From an uncultured bacterium (GTDB taxonomy: Bacteria; Spirochaetota; Spirochaetia; Sphaerochaetales; Sphaerochaetaceae): DNA of 29,564 bases. This document shows positions 1-7,461 of this stretch, piece by piece (the stretch's first letter is position 1; each line of letters starts with the position of its first letter). The DNA lies in the NCBI GenBank assembly GCA_905215015.1, contig CAJMOS010000022.1:1-29564 (forward strand), given 5' to 3'. A program made the translations under genes and the position numbers. A model generated the notes under the pieces. That model searched no databases, was not told the DNA's origin, and was given only the letters and a program-made list of their open reading frames with translations.

Positions 1-982
1 TGCCTTCAATGCTTCGCTTGCAATCGCGAAGAACCCGGGACGCAGCTACAACCCTTGTCTGATCTACGGCGGCGTCGGTCTGGGCAAAACCCATCTGATC
101 AACGCCATCGGAAACTACGTCATGGCGCATCAGCCTGAGTTGAAAGTGCTCTACATCACCGCCGAGGCTTTTGCCAACGAGTTCATCGCCTCTATCGGCA
201 TGGGCATCGAAAAACAACAACAGTTCAAGAACAAGTTCCGAAAAGTCGACGTCCTGCTCATGGATGATATCCAGTTCATCCAGAACAAGACCCAGTCCCA
301 AGAAGAACTCTTCCATACCTTCAATGAACTGTATGAATCAAAGAAGCAGATGGTGTTCACCTGTGATAGACCCCTCAACGAACTGAAAGGTGTTTTCGAT
401 CGTCTCACCAGCCGATTCGAGCGTGGATTGAACGCTGATCTTCAGCCGCCAGCATACGAAACGAGGGTCGCTATTCTCCAAAATAAATGTAGATTACAGG
501 GAAAATCGGTCGGAGAGGATATTATTCGGTATGTCGCGGAGAACGTGCAGTCCAACGTTCGAGATTTGGAAGCTTCTCTTACCAAATTGATTTCCTACAG
601 CGAGTTGCTCAATGTGGAACTGACCTTGGACAAGGCCCGAGACCTGCTCGCCCCCATGCCCTTCATGCAGTCGAAGGGAAAGGAGGCAGGGCTCAACATC
701 CAGACGATCATCAAAGTGGTCTGCAACTACTTCAACGTCAACGTAAGTGATTTGAAAGGTAAGAAAAAAAACAAGTCACTTACCCAACCCAGACAGATTG
801 CCATGTACTTGGCAAAGCAACTGACCAACTTTTCCTTCACGGAAATCGGGGCTGAGTTCGGCAACCGTGACCATACCACGGTAATGCACGCGTGTGACCG
901 CATCTCCTCCACCTGCAGCGTAGATCCAGAACTCAAATCGGTCATAGACAAAATGAAAAAGGAGATACAGGCCAGCGCGTAA
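1..982 (+). CDS. dnaA: DnaA chromosomal replication initiator (5' truncated by window edge)
   Basis: This is the AAA+ ATPase that binds DnaA boxes and opens the origin. The reading frame is open from base 2, so the ORF continues upstream of the window; about 326 C-terminal residues are visible. Domain III shows the Walker A motif GGVGLGKT (visible residues 23-30) and the Walker B motif LLMDDIQF, followed by the DRLTSRFERG sensor/arginine region. Domain IV carries the DNA-binding signature around GNRDHTTVMHACDRI near the C-terminus. The gene is followed by a 230-bp spacer with DnaA boxes and then by dnaN, the classic bacterial origin order. DnaA boxes just downstream are consistent with origin function and possible effects on dnaN. 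Domains I and II lie outside the window and cannot be judged. Confidence 0.98.
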   Translation, partial: AFNASLAIAKNPGRSYNPCLIYGGVGLGKTHLINAIGNYVMAHQPELKVLYITAEAFANEFIASIGMGIEKQQQFKNKFRKVDVLLMDDIQFIQNKTQSQEELFHTFNELYESKKQMVFTCDRPLNELKGVFDRLTSRFERGLNADLQPPAYETRVAILQNKCRLQGKSVGEDIIRYVAENVQSNVRDLEASLTKLISYSELLNVELTLDKARDLLAPMPFMQSKGKEAGLNIQTIIKVVCNYFNVNVSDLKGKKKNKSLTQPRQIAMYLAKQLTNFSFTEIGAEFGNRDHTTVMHACDRISSTCSVDPELKSVIDKMKKEIQASA

Positions 983-1212
983 GTTGTGGATACGCTCGGG
1001 ATAACCGGTGGATTCAGGTGGATAATTTTTTTCACGTGTGTCTCAATTGTGGATAACAGTCGGGTGTCCACTCCGAAATCCACCAGTTCACGTTCTCACA
1101 ACCATCGCTCTAGAAATGAATTAATGAGTTATCCACCGTTTTTTGTGCTACTATTACTATGATTACGAGAGATTTACCTGTATATTCATTATAAGAAAAG
1201 AGGATTACGACC
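983..1212. other. Putative oriC: dnaA-dnaN spacer with DnaA boxes and DnaA-trio-like tract
   Basis: The spacer holds four DnaA-box-like 9-mers: 985-993 (reverse strand, one mismatch), 1017-1025 (reverse, reads TTATCCACC), 1048-1056 (reverse, perfect TTATCCACA) and 1129-1137 (forward, TTATCCACC). Ten bases after the forward box a run of CTA-CTA-TTA-CTA triplets begins at 1148. This matches the DnaA-trio pattern (3'-GAT/AAT repeats) that follows DnaA boxes in the basal unwinding system described in Bacillus subtilis. An AT-rich stretch continues to the dnaN start and could melt. The boxes and triplets are seen directly; origin function is inferred. Confidence 0.75.
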
Positions 1213-2325
1213 ATGAAATTTTATTGCAAGCAGGAAGACATCCTGAACGAAATCGCCTTCGCGATGGACTTCACCCAGCAGAAAAACTCCCTCTCCATCC
1301 TGAGCAACATCTACCTGGAGACCAAAGACGACATCCTGACCATCCGTTCCACCGACACCGCAAGCGGTTTCACCACGCAGATTCCCGTCCAGACAGTCGA
1401 AGAGGGAAGCACCATCGTCTTTGGCGAGAAATTCCTCGACACGCTCCGCTTGCTTCCCAATACCACGATTCTTTTCGCTCAGAAAGACAATGTCCTGAAG
1501 ATTTCTCCCGAAGACTCAACCGTCAAATTCAACTCGACACTGAAAGTGATGGACGCTTCCGACTTCCCTGAACTGGAAAGCGCGGATGCCGACTCGTTCT
1601 TCACGATCGGCCAAAAAGCCTTCATCACGATGGCCGACCAGACCTCTTTCTCGGTTGGCACTGATGAGACCAGACAGTTTCTCTGCGGCTTGTATCTGGA
1701 AAAAAGCCCGGTCGGTATGAACATGGTCGCTACCGACAGCCGCAGACTCTCCCTAGTCGAACGAAAGTTCTCCGAGAACATTCCCGATTTCAAACCAGTC
1801 ATCATACCCGTCAAGTTTTTCAATGAGTTGAAGAAACTGGCTCCCGGCGATGGAGTGATGGATCTGTGCATCAAAGAACACATCATCTTCGCGAAAATCG
1901 CGAAAAGATTCTTCTATACCACGCTAATCAAGAGTGCGTTCCCGGATTATCGACGTGTCATTCCCCAACAGCAGACGCATCATTGCACCCTGAAAATAAA
2001 GGATACGATTGACGCGATCAAGCGTGTCGCTGTTTCTATCGACAGCCGTGTCTGCAAAATCTACCTGGAAATCGCTCCTAACCAGATGACGCTGTTCAGT
2101 GAGGGAAACGAGATTGGAGACGCGAAGGAGACACTGGACTGCCAGTATGACGGTGAGACAACCACGATTTGCCTCAACTACATCTATCTTGTGAGTCCTC
2201 TGAAGGTGATGGAAGGAGAGACCTTCACGTTCAACTTCACCGATCCTCTCCACCCTGTCACACTGTGTCCGGAAGGTGAACATGACTACTTCCATCTCAT
2301 CATGCCGATGCAGCCCGGTGTGTGA
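1213..2325 (+). CDS. dnaN: DNA polymerase III beta sliding clamp
   Basis: The product is the ring-shaped clamp that tethers DNA polymerase III to DNA and recruits other replication and repair proteins. The 370-residue length matches the family (E. coli 366). The N-terminus (MKFYCKQEDI, with QQKNSLSILSN at about 20-30) and the C-terminal HLIMPMQPGV ending are typical of the three-fold repeated clamp. The start ATG at 1213 has an AGAGGA Shine-Dalgarno-like element about 10 bases upstream. The gene lies directly after the oriC-like spacer, and its stop overlaps the recF start (TGATG), indicating translational coupling. Confidence 0.97.
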   Translation: MKFYCKQEDILNEIAFAMDFTQQKNSLSILSNIYLETKDDILTIRSTDTASGFTTQIPVQTVEEGSTIVFGEKFLDTLRLLPNTTILFAQKDNVLKISPEDSTVKFNSTLKVMDASDFPELESADADSFFTIGQKAFITMADQTSFSVGTDETRQFLCGLYLEKSPVGMNMVATDSRRLSLVERKFSENIPDFKPVIIPVKFFNELKKLAPGDGVMDLCIKEHIIFAKIAKRFFYTTLIKSAFPDYRRVIPQQQTHHCTLKIKDTIDAIKRVAVSIDSRVCKIYLEIAPNQMTLFSEGNEIGDAKETLDCQYDGETTTICLNYIYLVSPLKVMEGETFTFNFTDPLHPVTLCPEGEHDYFHLIMPMQPGV

Positions 2326-3419
2326 TGCGCTTCACTTCCATACAGACTGCGCAATTTAGAAATCTGGTTACCTCTACAATACCTGTCGGATGTCGGCAGG
2401 TATTGCTTGTTGGAGAAAACGGACAGGGAAAAACAAATTTTCTTGAGGCTCTCTACGTGCTCTGCTATGGTTCCTCGTTTCGCACCCAGGATTTTCATGA
2501 CTTGGTTCGTATCGGCGAGACTTCCTTCAAGTTGAAAGGTATGTTCACTGACGAGCAGAATATTTCTCATGAAATATCCCTGCTGTTCAAACAAGGCAAA
2601 AGAGCTATCCAGATTGATGGAAAGACACTGACAGACCGGAAACAGCTCATCTATACCATTCCATGCATTGTCTTCAGCCACGCGGATATCACCTTCGTCA
2701 ACGGAGATCCCGAAGATCGGAGACGTTTCTTCGACCAGACGATGAGCATGTACGATCCGATGTTCTTGGATAATCTAAGAAGGTATAAAATGCTGGTAAA
2801 ACAGCGTAATCAGGCTATCAAAGACGAAACATACGATTTGATTTCCCTGTATGACGTGCAGCTGGCAAAGTATGGGCTGGCGATTCAGCGGGCCCGATCT
2901 CACGCAGTCGACGAGTTCAACAAAATTTTTCCATATCTCTACAAACAGGTAAGTGGAATCGATTGGGACGTGACCATCAACTACGCTCCTTCCTGGAAAG
3001 AGTGTGAAAGCGAGGAACAGGTTATCCAGTACCTGGAGTCAGGACTGGAACGGGACAAGGTCATGCAGACCACGACGAGTGGAGTGCATCGTGACCGTTT
3101 TCTCGTGAAGGTTGACGGAAAACTGCTGGTTGATGTAGGCTCCACGGGCCAGATCAGGCTTGCTTCCTTGCTGTTCCGGGTCGCGCAGATGCGTTTTTTT
3201 CAGCAGAAGACGGGGAGAAAGCCGCTGATTTTGCTGGATGACGTGCTTTTGGAACTGGATTACGAGAAGCGGGCGCGTTTCCTCAAAGTCATCGACGATT
3301 ACGACCAGGCGTTTTACACGTTTCTGCCGGAGGAACAATATTTCGATACACTGCAAGGTCACGACGCCCTAGTGTATCATGTGAAGGAAGGGGAACTGAA
3401 GCTGCATGAAGAAGCGTGA
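2325..3419 (+). CDS. recF: RecF DNA replication/repair ATPase
   Basis: RecF is an SMC-like ABC ATPase that helps load RecA at gapped DNA. The protein has 364 residues. Visible motifs are Walker A GENGQGKT near the N-terminus, the GVHRDRF segment corresponding to the family's GPHRDD motif, a STGQIRLASLL signature-like region, and Walker B LILLDDVLLELD near residue 300. The signature segments are rather divergent from proteobacterial RecF. I chose the ATG at 2325, which overlaps the dnaN stop; a GTG one codon earlier is also possible. There is no strong SD, which fits coupling to dnaN. The downstream DUF721 gene overlaps the end by 14 bp. Confidence 0.95.
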   Translation: MRFTSIQTAQFRNLVTSTIPVGCRQVLLVGENGQGKTNFLEALYVLCYGSSFRTQDFHDLVRIGETSFKLKGMFTDEQNISHEISLLFKQGKRAIQIDGKTLTDRKQLIYTIPCIVFSHADITFVNGDPEDRRRFFDQTMSMYDPMFLDNLRRYKMLVKQRNQAIKDETYDLISLYDVQLAKYGLAIQRARSHAVDEFNKIFPYLYKQVSGIDWDVTINYAPSWKECESEEQVIQYLESGLERDKVMQTTTSGVHRDRFLVKVDGKLLVDVGSTGQIRLASLLFRVAQMRFFQQKTGRKPLILLDDVLLELDYEKRARFLKVIDDYDQAFYTFLPEEQYFDTLQGHDALVYHVKEGELKLHEEA

Positions 3420-3729
3420 GAGGGCTAATTGCAAACCTGGTCAGACAATGGATGCCGAGGAGATGGTGAAATTGCTCCTCAAAGATTTCCATATGGATCT
3501 GAACGACCCGCGGCTCACGCTTGGGAGCAAATGGAAAGATTTGGTAGGCGAAAAATGCGCCTGCCACACGGTTCCATCCGATATCAGGGGCGATGTGCTT
3601 TTCGTCAAAGCGGACCATCCTGTCTGGGTCCAGCTGATTCAGCTTCAGCAACAGCAGATTATCTCACGGGTGAACGAAGCGTATCCGAGTCTGCGATTGA
3701 AAAGAATTCATGTGCTGCGGTCCGAGTAG
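3406..3729 (+). CDS. dciA: DUF721/DciA-family protein (putative helicase-operator)
   Basis: This 107-residue protein has the DUF721 pattern: W-K-D-L-V-G-E-K around residue 43, a hydrophobic strand DVLFVKADHPVWVQLIQLQ, and a C-terminal helix/strand ending in LRLKRIHVL. DUF721 proteins include DciA, which helps load the replicative helicase in bacteria lacking DnaC/DnaI. The position after recF is the one occupied by dciA in actinobacteria and other phyla. The ATG at 3406 lies inside recF (14-bp overlap) with a GAAGGGG SD about 10 bases upstream. Family assignment is fairly secure; the helicase-loading role here is inferred. Confidence 0.8.
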   Translation: MKKRERANCKPGQTMDAEEMVKLLLKDFHMDLNDPRLTLGSKWKDLVGEKCACHTVPSDIRGDVLFVKADHPVWVQLIQLQQQQIISRVNEAYPSLRLKRIHVLRSE

Positions 3730-3730
3730 C

Positions 3731-3759
3731 TTGACGCAACTAACGTAGCTGTATATAGT
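3731..3759 (+). promoter_or_regulatory. Sigma-70-type promoter for rpmH-rnpA
   Basis: TTGACG (3731-3736), a 17-bp spacer and TATAGT (3754-3759) form a near-consensus promoter that begins two bases after the dciA stop. The predicted start of transcription is near 3766, giving a leader of about 77 nt before rpmH. Confidence 0.6.
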
Positions 3760-3770
3760 TTGAAACTCGC

Positions 3771-3794
3771 AAGGGATAGGTATCCCTATTTTTG
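3771..3794 (+). terminator. Hairpin with U-tract between the promoter and rpmH
   Basis: AGGGAT (3772-3777) and ATCCCT (3782-3787) form a 6-bp stem with a 4-base loop, followed by ATTTTTG. It could terminate readthrough from the dnaA-dciA genes. It lies just downstream of the rpmH promoter, so it could also act as an operator or a very early attenuator. Confidence 0.5.
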
Positions 3795-3808
3795 TGTAAA
3801 AAACTATC

Positions 3809-3823
3809 CGCATGAAACATGCG
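3809..3823 (+). repeat. Inverted repeat in the rpmH leader
   Basis: CGCATG-AAA-CATGCG is a perfect 6-bp stem with a 3-base loop, ending 19 bases before the rpmH ATG and just ahead of the TGGAG ribosome-binding site. It may structure the leader; its role is unknown. Confidence 0.45.
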
Positions 3824-3842
3824 ATGAAACTGGAGTTGCGAC

Positions 3843-4010
3843 ATGAGTTACAAGGGTGTTAGGACGTATCAGCCGAGTAAGATGAGAAGAAACAGAAAAT
3901 TCGGGTTCCGCGCTCGAATGGCTACCAAGGGCGGTCGTGCTGTGCTTGCTCGTAGAAGAGCAAAGGGCAGAAAAAAGCTGACCGTAAGCGATGAGAAAAA
4001 GCCTTACTAA
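3843..4010 (+). CDS. rpmH: 50S ribosomal protein L34
   Basis: L34 is a small, very basic protein of the large ribosomal subunit. The 55-residue product shows the family core RTYQPSKMRRNRKFGFRARM followed by GGRAVLARRRAKGRKKL. It is slightly longer than the usual 44-50 residues because of a short acidic-basic tail (TVSDEKKPY). The start ATG at 3843 has a TGGAG element about 8 bases upstream. It overlaps the start of rnpA by 20 bp in a different frame, so the C-terminal tail codons double as the first codons of rnpA. A strong promoter lies upstream at 3731. Confidence 0.97.
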   Translation: MSYKGVRTYQPSKMRRNRKFGFRARMATKGGRAVLARRRAKGRKKLTVSDEKKPY

Positions 4011-4359
4011 GCAAGAAATTCTCAGAAGTCAACCAGAGATTGATTTGCTTTTCAAGCACGGTAAGTCTCAATCTGTAAAGGGAATGAAGCTTATCGTGCG
4101 AAAGAACGACCTTCACTTTTCCCGTATGATCGTGATTCCCGTCAAGCATTATGGTACTGCTGTCGAGCGTAACAAGGTGAGACGCCGGATCAAAGAGATT
4201 TGGAGATGTTCGAAAGAACAGTTGGCCTCTGGCTATGACTTTGCTTTTGTGATGTATCCAGGTAATGCGTACGACCATTTCCAATTAACGCAGTTGTTCC
4301 AAACCCTCTGTCAGAAAGCGGGGGTTTTGTTGTATTCCGATTCCCCAGTCCTGCATTGA
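3991..4359 (+). CDS. rnpA: Ribonuclease P protein component
   Basis: The product is the protein subunit that helps RNase P RNA cleave the 5' leader of tRNA precursors. The 122-residue protein has the family signature RNKVRRRIKEIWR (residues 52-64 or so), where the conserved Arg/Lys residues contact RNA, preceded by the typical LLFKHGKS segment. The start ATG at 3991 lies inside rpmH. No good SD is visible, so translation is probably coupled to rpmH. A yidD gene, often found between rnpA and yidC, is absent: only 50 bp separate rnpA from yidC. Confidence 0.95.
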   Translation: MRKSLTKQEILRSQPEIDLLFKHGKSQSVKGMKLIVRKNDLHFSRMIVIPVKHYGTAVERNKVRRRIKEIWRCSKEQLASGYDFAFVMYPGNAYDHFQLTQLFQTLCQKAGVLLYSDSPVLH

Positions 4360-4409
4360 TCTGTATCATTCCCTGTATGCTTCATCGATAATCCATTACA
4401 GGAACATAT

Positions 4410-6194
4410 ATGGAAAAAAATACCATTCTCGCGGTAGTGCTGTCCGTCATTGTCATCACGGTCGGCATGACTGTGCAGGCGACTTTGTTCCCTTCACAGC
4501 CGAACACCACTCAGACCACCACGGAGGAATCGTCTCCAAAAGAGAATACCGCCACCGTGGTCCCCTCTACGGAAGTAAGCAGTTCCCTTGCCTACAACAG
4601 CGGTGCCGCTGGATCATTCAAACCGGTTGACGATTCGTCCGCCAGCAAGGAAAAGTTCACGTATGCGACCAACGTGTTCACCATCACCTTCGATCCTGTG
4701 GGTGCTTCCGTTTCCTCCATCAAACTGAACAAGCATCTCGACAACGGACAATCTGTCGAGTTGCTGTTCAACGAAGGGGACCGTAACGCGTTTTTGATGT
4801 ATGCGGGGAGAGACACTTCGACCCCGATTGACGCGACATTCAACGCGAAGGTTGACGGCAACAAGGTTGTTTTCAGCCAGAATTTCGTCAGTGAGGGTTC
4901 CAAAGACCCATTCACCATCACGAAGACCTACACTTTCGGTCCTGACGAGTATCTGTTCAGCATCAACGTGGACATCCAGAACAGCGTCAACGCCGTTCTG
5001 CCCCTTTCCTTCGAGAACGAAGCCTATACGCTGGCTTTCGAGCCTCAGATTGGACCTGCGTTCACGGAAATGAAGCAAGACCAGTACTCGTACCGCCGCT
5101 TCTATACCAAGGCTGATGGATCGAAGAAAAAGAAACAGGTCAACATGCGTGGAAACGTATGGGAGTCCGACAGTTCCTACAGTTGGGTCGCGTTGGTTGG
5201 AAAATATTTCTCCGCCATCGTCATTCCCGATATTCACACCAATCATATCCAGTTGACCCAATATGCGGACGATAACGCCGCCGTCTCCTACAAGGACAAG
5301 ATGTATTTCTCCCGTTCCGCTACACGTGGAGCGTCCATCAACGATACGTACCAGGTCTATATCGGGCCTCAGCTGAAGAGCGCCATGGTGATTTATGACC
5401 ATCCGGAGGACAACAGTTTCGGTGCCCGTGACCTGAACCTGCAGGCGGCTCTTGACTCCTCTTCCGGTCTCGGATGGCTTGAAAACCTGTTGATGTGGAT
5501 TCTGAACCTGTTCTACAAGGTCATCCCGAACTACGGTATCGGCATCATCCTTACCACTCTGCTGATCAAGGCTTTGCTCTATCCCTTGACCAAGAAAAGC
5601 ATGGCGAGCACCGCCAAGATGAGCGAGTTGCAGCCGAAGCTGAACGAAATCAGGGAGAGATATCCGAACGATCCGCAGAAGCAGAACATGCTGATGAGCG
5701 AGCTGTACCGGAAGGAAAAGATCAACCCGATGGGGGGATGTCTCCCATTGTTGATCCAATTCCCGATCCTGATTGCCTATTTCGGCCTGTTGAACAAACA
5801 CTTCGAGCTTCGTGGAGCCATGTTCATTCCCGGATGGATTCCCGACCTTTCCCAACCGGATACCATCTTTACGTTCCCGTTCAACATCCCGTTCCTGGGG
5901 AACCAGCTGCATCTGCTGCCAATCCTCTACACGATCAGTATGATTTTCTCGATGAAGATCACGCAGAACCAGAACACGGGCTCCGACCAGAAGGGAATGA
6001 TGGCTTTCATGACCTATGGAATGCCCCTGATTTTCTTCTTCTGGTTGTATAACTCGCCATCTGGTTTGATGGTCTACTGGTCAGTCATGAACGTTGTCTC
6101 TATTATCCAGCAACAGTTCATGAACAAGTCGGTGAAGAAGAACGAGACGAAGGACGTCAAATTCACGGTCACCAAAAACACGAAGAAAAAATAA
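4410..6194 (+). CDS. yidC: Membrane protein insertase YidC (large periplasmic-domain type)
   Basis: YidC inserts membrane proteins alone or with Sec. The 594-residue protein has an N-terminal transmembrane helix (about residues 6-26), a Ser/Thr-rich linker, then a large periplasmic beta domain (about 70-340). The conserved insertase core follows, from about residue 355: NYGIGIILTTLLIKALLYPLTKKS, the cytoplasmic coiled hairpin (SELQPKLNEIRERYPNDPQKQ), KINPMGGCLPLLIQFPI, and further helices ending near SGLMVYWSVMNVVSIIQQ. A Lys-rich tail follows. The large periplasmic domain is the Gram-negative type, consistent with a diderm. The start has a CAGGAA element upstream. It is followed 14 bp later by jag, its usual partner. 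Confidence 0.96.
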   Translation: MEKNTILAVVLSVIVITVGMTVQATLFPSQPNTTQTTTEESSPKENTATVVPSTEVSSSLAYNSGAAGSFKPVDDSSASKEKFTYATNVFTITFDPVGASVSSIKLNKHLDNGQSVELLFNEGDRNAFLMYAGRDTSTPIDATFNAKVDGNKVVFSQNFVSEGSKDPFTITKTYTFGPDEYLFSINVDIQNSVNAVLPLSFENEAYTLAFEPQIGPAFTEMKQDQYSYRRFYTKADGSKKKKQVNMRGNVWESDSSYSWVALVGKYFSAIVIPDIHTNHIQLTQYADDNAAVSYKDKMYFSRSATRGASINDTYQVYIGPQLKSAMVIYDHPEDNSFGARDLNLQAALDSSSGLGWLENLLMWILNLFYKVIPNYGIGIILTTLLIKALLYPLTKKSMASTAKMSELQPKLNEIRERYPNDPQKQNMLMSELYRKEKINPMGGCLPLLIQFPILIAYFGLLNKHFELRGAMFIPGWIPDLSQPDTIFTFPFNIPFLGNQLHLLPILYTISMIFSMKITQNQNTGSDQKGMMAFMTYGMPLIFFFWLYNSPSGLMVYWSVMNVVSIIQQQFMNKSVKKNETKDVKFTVTKNTKKK

Positions 6195-6208
6195 GAGGTT
6201 GAGCATAT

Positions 6209-6928
6209 ATGACGAAAGATTTTGAAGGTAGAACCGAGCAGGAAGCGATTGACAAAGCAATCGCCGACCTCCATATCGGGCGTGAAGACTTTGACGTGGA
6301 AATCGTCTCCAAGACTCCGGGCGGTCTCTTTAAAAAGGGAAGCGTGAAAATAGCCGTCCACTATGGCGAGGAGAACAATGCCCCTCTTCCTTCCAACATT
6401 TCCCCGATGGGCAAGGTGCAGGAAGCACCCGAAAGCCAGATGGATGATGGCCCGGATCTTGAGGAGCCGGCGGATCCGGAGCTCGAGAAGAGCATCGTCG
6501 ACTTTGTGAGCGGCCTGCTGGAGAAAATGGGGTATGTGGCTACGGTAAAGGTCGCTTTCCGCAAGGAGCGCAAGCTCGGATTGAACATCGAAAGCGATTC
6601 CAGCGCGATCATCATCGGACGCAAAGGAAAGAATCTGGACGCCATCCAGCTGTTGGCCAATGTCTTCGCTGGCAAAAAGGATGACGACCTGAAGGTCATC
6701 ATCGATAGCGAGAACTATCGTACGCGCCATGAGGAGCAGCTGATCCGCATGGCACTTCGGAGCGCGGACCAGGTCAAGAGAAGCGGAAGAAGCGTGCTCC
6801 TTGAGCCGATGAACCCCTTCGAGCGTCGTCTGATCCACACCGCACTGAACGATTATGGAGTCGACACCAAGAGCGAGGGTGACGGGCTGTACAAGCAGAT
6901 CCGCATCACGCTGAAGCGCGACAACTGA
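6209..6928 (+). CDS. jag: Jag/KhpB RNA-binding protein (SpoIIIJ-associated)
   Basis: This 239-residue protein shows the three-part Jag architecture. The N-terminal Jag-N domain contains EGRTEQEAIDKAIADL and a GLFKKGSV segment. An acidic linker of about residues 65-95 follows. The KH domain has its GRKGKNLDAIQLL loop near residue 135, and the C-terminal R3H domain shows MNPFERRLIHTAL near residue 205. KhpB proteins bind RNA and affect cell division and envelope processes in firmicutes; the role in spirochaetes is not established. It lies directly after yidC, the common order, and is followed by a strong terminator. Confidence 0.92.
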   Translation: MTKDFEGRTEQEAIDKAIADLHIGREDFDVEIVSKTPGGLFKKGSVKIAVHYGEENNAPLPSNISPMGKVQEAPESQMDDGPDLEEPADPELEKSIVDFVSGLLEKMGYVATVKVAFRKERKLGLNIESDSSAIIIGRKGKNLDAIQLLANVFAGKKDDDLKVIIDSENYRTRHEEQLIRMALRSADQVKRSGRSVLLEPMNPFERRLIHTALNDYGVDTKSEGDGLYKQIRITLKRDN

Positions 6929-6949
6929 TTGTTCCGTTTCACAGAGAAG

Positions 6950-6981
6950 GAAGCTTCCCAAAAGAGGAGGCTTCTTTTTTT
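6950..6981 (+). terminator. Intrinsic terminator after jag
   Basis: GAAGCTTCC (6950-6958) pairs with GGAGGCTTC (6966-6974), one G-U wobble, followed by seven T residues. It closes the yidC-jag unit. Confidence 0.85.
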
Positions 6982-7014
6982 GTTTCTTTTGGGCTGGAAG
7001 TGTGGTAAGGTGCT

Positions 7015-7050
7015 AATTGTTAGCTACCTAATATTAGGATACTAACAATT
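7015..7050. promoter_or_regulatory. Nested-dyad operator ahead of the MarR gene
   Basis: A perfect outer inverted repeat, AATTGTTAG (7015-7023) and CTAACAATT (7042-7050), encloses a perfect 12-bp palindrome CCTAATATTAGG (7027-7038) with the same centre. Thirty of 36 positions obey one dyad. It ends nine bases before the start codon of the MarR-family gene, so it is a strong candidate for the autoregulatory operator of this efflux operon. Confidence 0.7.
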
Positions 7051-7059
7051 GGAGACGCG

Positions 7060-7461
7060 ATGACCAATCTTGATTTGCTCACCCTTTACTGGAACGGAAC
7101 CCACCTGCTCAGACGGGCTAATCCCTTTCATGGACAAATGCGCATCCTTTCCCTCCTCAGAGAGCGGGGGACCGTGACACAACGCTTGCTTGCCGACCTG
7201 CTTGACCGGCGCCCCGCAACGCTCAGCGTACAGCTGGATGACATGGAAAAGCTGGGATATGTGAAGCGCGTCAAGCGAAGCGACGATAAGAGGAACATTG
7301 ACGTTTCTTTAACGGATGATGGCTTGAAAGCCGCTCAAGAAGCAGATATTGAACGGAAGAGGCTAGCAGAAAGCCATTTTTCCATCTTGACGGAGGAAGA
7401 GCGAAATACGTTTGCTGCATTGCTTCTGAAGCTTGAGAGTGCCTGGGAGAACATGTCATGA
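7060..7461 (+). CDS. MarR-family transcriptional regulator
   Basis: This 133-residue protein is a winged-helix repressor of the MarR type. The helix-turn-helix covers roughly residues 36-66 (TVTQRLLADLLDRRPATLSVQLDDMEKLGYV), followed by the beta wing RSDDKRNIDVSLTDDG and a C-terminal dimerisation helix. It lacks a long N-terminal ligand-binding extension and resembles the MarR proteins that precede multidrug ABC pairs. GGAGA at 7051-7055 sets the start. Its stop overlaps the ATG of the first ABC gene (ATGA), so the three genes are one operon. A symmetric operator sits immediately upstream, implying autorepression relieved by a substrate of the exporter. The ligand is unknown. Confidence 0.88.
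   Translation: MTNLDLLTLYWNGTHLLRRANPFHGQMRILSLLRERGTVTQRLLADLLDRRPATLSVQLDDMEKLGYVKRVKRSDDKRNIDVSLTDDGLKAAQEADIERKRLAESHFSILTEEERNTFAALLLKLESAWENMS

Noticed and set aside
4614..5912. 432-codon open frame on the minus strand
   Set aside because: It is antisense to yidC and shows no domain pattern.
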